In this document: in pieces, positions 60,041 through 64,000 of the stretch | How positions within the stretch are numbered: the stretch's first letter is position 1 | How the letters are laid out: each line of letters begins with the position of its first letter | From: Anisus vortex | Lineage: Eukaryota > Mollusca > Gastropoda > Planorbidae | DNA: 64,000 bases | Direction: 5' to 3' | Assembly: GCA_949126835.1 (NCBI GenBank) | Contig: OX421507.1 | Coordinates: forward strand, 32,254,882 to 32,318,881 | Position numbers and translations under genes: made by a program | The notes under the pieces: model-generated | Seen by the model: only the letters and a program-made list of their open reading frames with translations | Database searches by the model: none | What the model was told of the DNA's origin: nothing

Positions 60041-63000
60041 TTGTCTGAGATGTCTCATCTTGCTATTGTGTCATCTATTCTAAAAGACATTACTGTTGTC
60101 TCATTTTGCTTTTGTGTCTTCTTTTCTAATAGTCAACAGGGTTGTCTCATCTTGCTTTTGTCTTCTATTCTAATAGTCAACAGGGTTGTCTTATCTTGCT
60201 TTTTTGTCTTCTATTCTAATAGTCAACAGGGTTGTCTCATGTAGCTTTTGTTTATTGTATTCTAATAGTCAACAGGGTTGTCTCATCTAGCTTTTGTGTC
60301 TTCTATTCTTATAGTCAACAGGGTTGTCTCATCTTACTTTTGTGTCTTCTATTCTAATAGTCAACAGGCTTGTCTCATCTTGCTTTTGTCTTCTATTCTA
60401 ATAGTCAACAGGGTTGTCTCATGTAGCTTTTGTTTATTGTATTCTAATAGTCAACAGGGTTGTCTCATCTAGCTTCTGTGTCTTCTATTCTAATAGTCAA
60501 CAGGGTTGTCTCATCTTACTTTTGTGTCTTCTATTCTAATAGTCAACAGGGTTGTCTCATCTTGCTTTTGTCTTCTATTCTAATAGTCAACAGGGTTGTC
60601 TCATGTAGCTTTTTTTTTTCTATTCTAATAGTCAACAGGGTTGTCTCATCTAGCTTTTGTGTCTTCTATTCTAATAGTCAACAGGGTTGTCTCATCTTAC
60701 TTTTGTGTCTTCTATTCTAATAGTCAACAGGCTTGTCTCATCTTGCTTTTGTGTAATCTTTTCTAATAGTCAACAGGGTTGTCTCATCTTGCTTTTGTGT
60801 CTTCTATTCTAATAGTCAACAGGGTTGTCTTAGTTGTCTCATCTTGCTATTGTGTCTTCTATTCTAATAGTCAACAGGGTTGTCTGAGTTGTCTCATCTT
60901 GCTATTGTGTCTTCTATTCTAATAGTCAACAGGCTTGTCTCATCTTGCTTTTGTCTTCTATTCTAATAGTCAACAGGGTTGTCTCATGTAGCTTTTGTTT
61001 ATTGTATTCTAATAGTCAACAGGGTTGTCTCATCTAGCTTTTGTTTCTTCTATTCTAATAGTCAACAGGGTTGTCTCATCTTACTTTTGTGTCTTCTATT
61101 CTAATAGTCAACAGGGTTGTCTCATTATGTATTAATGTCTTCTTCTTTTATCAGAATGGTCAACAGGGTTGTCTCTTCTTGCTTTTGTGTCTTCTATTCT
61201 TATAGTCAACAGGGTTGTCTGAGTTGTCTTATCTTGCTATTGTGTCATCTATTCTAATAGTCAACAGGGTTGTCTTATCTTGCTTTTTTGTCTTCTATTC
61301 TAATAGTCAACAGGGTTGTCTCATCTAGCTTTTGTGTATTGTATTCTAATATTCAACATGGTTGTCTCATCTAGGTTTTGTGTATTGTATTCTAATAGTC
61401 AACAGGGTTGTCTCATCTAGCTTTTGTGTCTTATATTCTAATAGTCAACAGGGTTGTCTCATCTTGCTTTTGTATCTTCTATTCTAATAGTGAATGGGTT
61501 GTCTTATCTTGCTTTTGTGTCTTATATTTTAATAGTCAACAGGGTTGTCTTATCTTGCTTTTGTGTCTTATATTTTAATAGTCAACAGGGTTGTCTTATC
61601 TTGCCTTTTGTCTTCTATTCTAAAAGTCAACAGGGTTGTCTCATCTTGCTTTTTTGTCTTCTATTTTAAAAGTCAACAGGGTTGTCTTATCTTACTTTTG
61701 TGTCTTCTATTCTTAAAGTCAACAGGGTTGTCTCATCTTGCTTTTGTTTCTTATATTGTAATAGTCAACAGGGTTATCTCATCTAGCTTTTGTGTCTTCT
61801 ATTCTAATAGTCAACAGTGTTGTCTTATCTTGCTTTTGTGTCTTCTATTCTAATAGTCAACAGGGTTGTCTCATCTAGCTTTTGTGTATTGTATTCTAAT
61901 AGTCAACATGGTTGTCTTATCTTGCTTTTGTTTCTTATATTGTAATAGTCAACAGGGTTGTCTCATCTAGCTTTTGTGTCTTCTATTCTAATAGTCAACA
62001 GCGTTGTCTTATCTTGCTTTTGTGTCTTCTGTTCTAATAGTCAACAGGGTTGTCTCGTCTAGCTTTTGTGTATTGTATTCTAATAGTCAACAGGGTTGTC
62101 TCATCTAGCTTTTGTGTCTTATATTCTAATAGTCAACAGGGTTCTCATCATCAACAGGGTTGTCTTATCTTGCCTTTTGTCTTCTATTCTAATAGTCAAC
62201 AGGGTTGTCTTATCTTGCCTTTTGTCTTCTATTCTAATAGTCAACAGGGTTGTCTCATGTAGCTTTTGTTTATTTTATTCTAATAGTCAACAGGGTTGTC
62301 TCATCTAGCTTCTGTGTCTTCTATTCTAATAGTCAACAGGGTTGTCTCATCTTACTTTTGTGTCTTCTATTCTAATAGTCAACAGGGTTGTCTCATCTTG
62401 CTTTTGTCTTCTATTCTAATAGTCAACAGGGTTGTCTCATGTAGCTTTTGTTTATTGTATTCTAATAGTCAACAGGGTTGTCTCATCTAGCTTTTGTGTC
62501 TTCTATTCTAATAGTCAACAGGGTTGTCTCATCTTACTTTTGTGTTTTCTATTCTAATAGTCAACAGGCTTGTCTCATCTTGCTTTTGTGTAATCTTTTC
62601 TAATAGTCAACAGGGTTGTCTCATCTTGCTTTTGTGTCTTCTATTCTAATAGTCAACAGGGTTGTCTGAGTTGTCTCATCTTGCTATTGTGTCTTCTATT
62701 CTAATAGTCAACAGGGTTGTCTGAGTTGTCTCATCTTGCTATTGTGTCTTCTATTCTAATAGTCTACAGGCTTGTCTCATCTTGCTTTTGTCTTCTATTC
62801 TAATAGTCAACAGGGTTGTCTCATGTAGCTTTTGTTTATTGTATTCTAATAGTCAACAGGGTTGTCTCATCTAGCTTTTGTTTCTTCTATTCTAATAGTC
62901 AACAGGGTTGTCTCATCTTACTTTTGTGTCTTCTATTCTAATAGTCAACAGGGTTGTCTCATTATGTATTAATGTCTTCTTCTTTTATCAGAATGGTCAA

Positions 63001-64000
63001 CAGGGTTGTCTCTTCTTGCTTTTGTGTCTTCTATTCTTATAGTCAACAGGGTTGTCTGAGTTGTCTTATCTTGCTATTGTGTCATCTATTCTAATAGTCA
63101 ACAGGGTTGTCTTATCTTGATTTTTTGTCTTCTATTCTAATAGTCAACAGGGTTGTCTCATCTAGCTTTTGTGTATTGTATTCTAATATTCAACATGGTT
63201 GTCTCATCTAGGTTTTGTGTATTGTATTCTAATAGTCAACAGGGTTGTCTCATCTAGCTTTTGTTTCTTATATTCTAATAGTCAACAGGGTTGTCTCATC
63301 TAGCTTTTATGTCTTATATTCTAATAGTCAACAGGGTTGTCTCATCTTGCTTTTGTGTCTTATATTTTAATAGTCAACAGGGTTGTCTTATCTTGCCTTT
63401 TGTCTTCTATTCTAAAAGTCAACAGGGTTGTCTCATCTTGCTTTTTTGTCTTCTATTTTAAAAGTCAACAGGGTTGTCTTATCTTACTTTTGTGTCTTCT
63501 ATTCTTAAAGTCAACAGGGTTGTCTCATCTTGCTTTTGTTTCTTATATTGTAATAGTCAACAGGGTTATCTCATCTAGCTTTTGTGTCTTCTATTCTAAT
63601 AGTCAACAGTGTTGTCTTATCTTGCTTTTGTGTCTTCTATTCTAATAGTCAACAGGGTTGTCTCATCTAGCTTTTGTGTATTGTATTCTAATAGTCAACA
63701 TGGTTGTCTTATCTTGCTTTTGTTTCTTATATTGTAATAGTCAACAGGGTTGTCTCATCTAGCTTTTGTGTCTTCTATTCTAATAGTCAACAGCGTTGTC
63801 TTATCTTGCTTTTGTGTCTTCTGTTCTAATAGTCAACAGGGTTGTCTCATCTAGCTTTTGTGTATTGTATTCTAATAGTCAACAGGGTTGTCTTATCTAG
63901 CTTTTGTGTCTTATATTCTAATAGTCAACAGGGTTCTCATCATCAACAGGGTTGTCTTATCTTGCCTTTTGTCTTCTATTCTAATAGTCAACAGGGTTGT
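60041..64000 (+). repeat. 7854/7855-bp higher-order repeat, copy 2 (cut by window end)
   Basis: Repeats 52187 onward to the end of the window with few differences, such as cttgcttttgtgtaatcttt near 60737 where copy 1 has ctagcttttgtgtattgtat near 52885. The copy presumably continues past 64000. Confidence 0.85.

Larger units (their letters stand above)
22193..64000 (+). repeat. 46-bp satellite array, at least 41.8 kb, right end open
   Basis: The basic unit is 46 bp: ttgtctcatcttgcttttgt, a gtctt spacer, then ctattctaatagtcaaca and ggg. Common length variants are 45 bp (ttgccttttgtc) and 44 bp (ttgcttttgtc). Others include ctaggttttgtgtattg, aacatggttg, aacagcgttg, and units containing ctcattatgtattaatg. 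I estimate about 900 units. The consensus is T-rich on this strand (21 T, 8 A, 9 C, 8 G). The left 6 kb is more heterogeneous, and from about 28 kb units are organised in long, nearly identical higher-order blocks. Because 46 leaves remainder 1 on division by 3, reading frames rotate through the unit and stop at the taa of ttctaatag in the third phase, so the many short hydrophobic open frames (opening at TTG) are artefacts. No gene or unrelated insertion was found inside. Confidence 0.97.

Noticed and set aside
22201..64000. Dozens of open frames of 60-113 codons with hydrophobic repeats (for example SHLAFVSSILIVNRVV)
   Set aside because: They open at TTG, not ATG. They are produced by a 46-bp unit that shifts frame by one each time and stops at the taa of ttctaatag in the third phase. 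The residues simply translate the T-rich strand.
22193..64000. CRISPR-like array
   Set aside because: The regular short repeats have no unique spacers between them; units are directly contiguous. Nearby sequence is eukaryotic and no cas-type gene exists.

Overview
This window is eukaryotic, non-coding and dominated by tandem repeats. By rough addition of the arrays, about 80% of the 64 kb is tandem repeat. The organism is most likely an invertebrate and probably a gastropod mollusc. The reasons are three tRNA-derived SINE copies whose body (ttggggtaaagtaa, ggccaca, acagaaactggtgaac) resembles molluscan SINEs as I know them, frequent taggcct and ctagatctag words like those of planorbid snail DNA, a decayed LINE, a hAT-type MITE, and no compact gene arrangement. 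This identification is an inference; no database was consulted.

Layout. Positions 1-6300 are AT-rich sequence holding a 217-bp MITE with an 8-bp target-site duplication, a SINE on the minus strand, a perfect 10-bp stem-loop, one possible internal coding exon (2677-2780), a dispersed 105-bp direct repeat, a 41-bp minisatellite, and a TIR element (4258-5747) with a 43-bp minisatellite that looks as if it grew out of a tRNA-like SINE head. Positions 6301-11795 are a 78-92-bp CA-rich minisatellite of about 60 copies ending in a CA microsatellite. Positions 12101-13762 hold three abutting arrays (28 bp, about 109 bp, 23-25 bp) that all share the core ctagg(t/c)taggg. Positions 14092-16050 hold a small 24-bp array, a SINE, and AT-rich DNA with a degenerate duplication. 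Positions 16051-18598 are a 39-bp satellite, directly abutted by a truncated, mutated LINE reverse transcriptase on the minus strand (18605-19494). Positions 19495-22192 are AT-rich with SINE/LINE remnants.

From 22193 to the right edge (at least 41.8 kb, continuing beyond the window) there is one satellite with a basic unit of about 46 bp, roughly 900 copies. Its units are arranged in nested higher-order repeats: local periods of about 618, 1079, 1592 and 2242 bp, a 5553-bp tandem duplication, a 7854/7855-bp duplication, and a block shared at a displacement of 19,872 bp. The plus strand of the unit is strongly T-rich (21 T against 8 A).

No complete gene, RNA gene or multi-gene system is visible. 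The many open reading frames are consequences of tandem repetition and start at TTG, not ATG, where checked. The most notable content is the hierarchical satellite and the co-location of several unrelated minisatellite families at visibly different stages of expansion and homogenisation.
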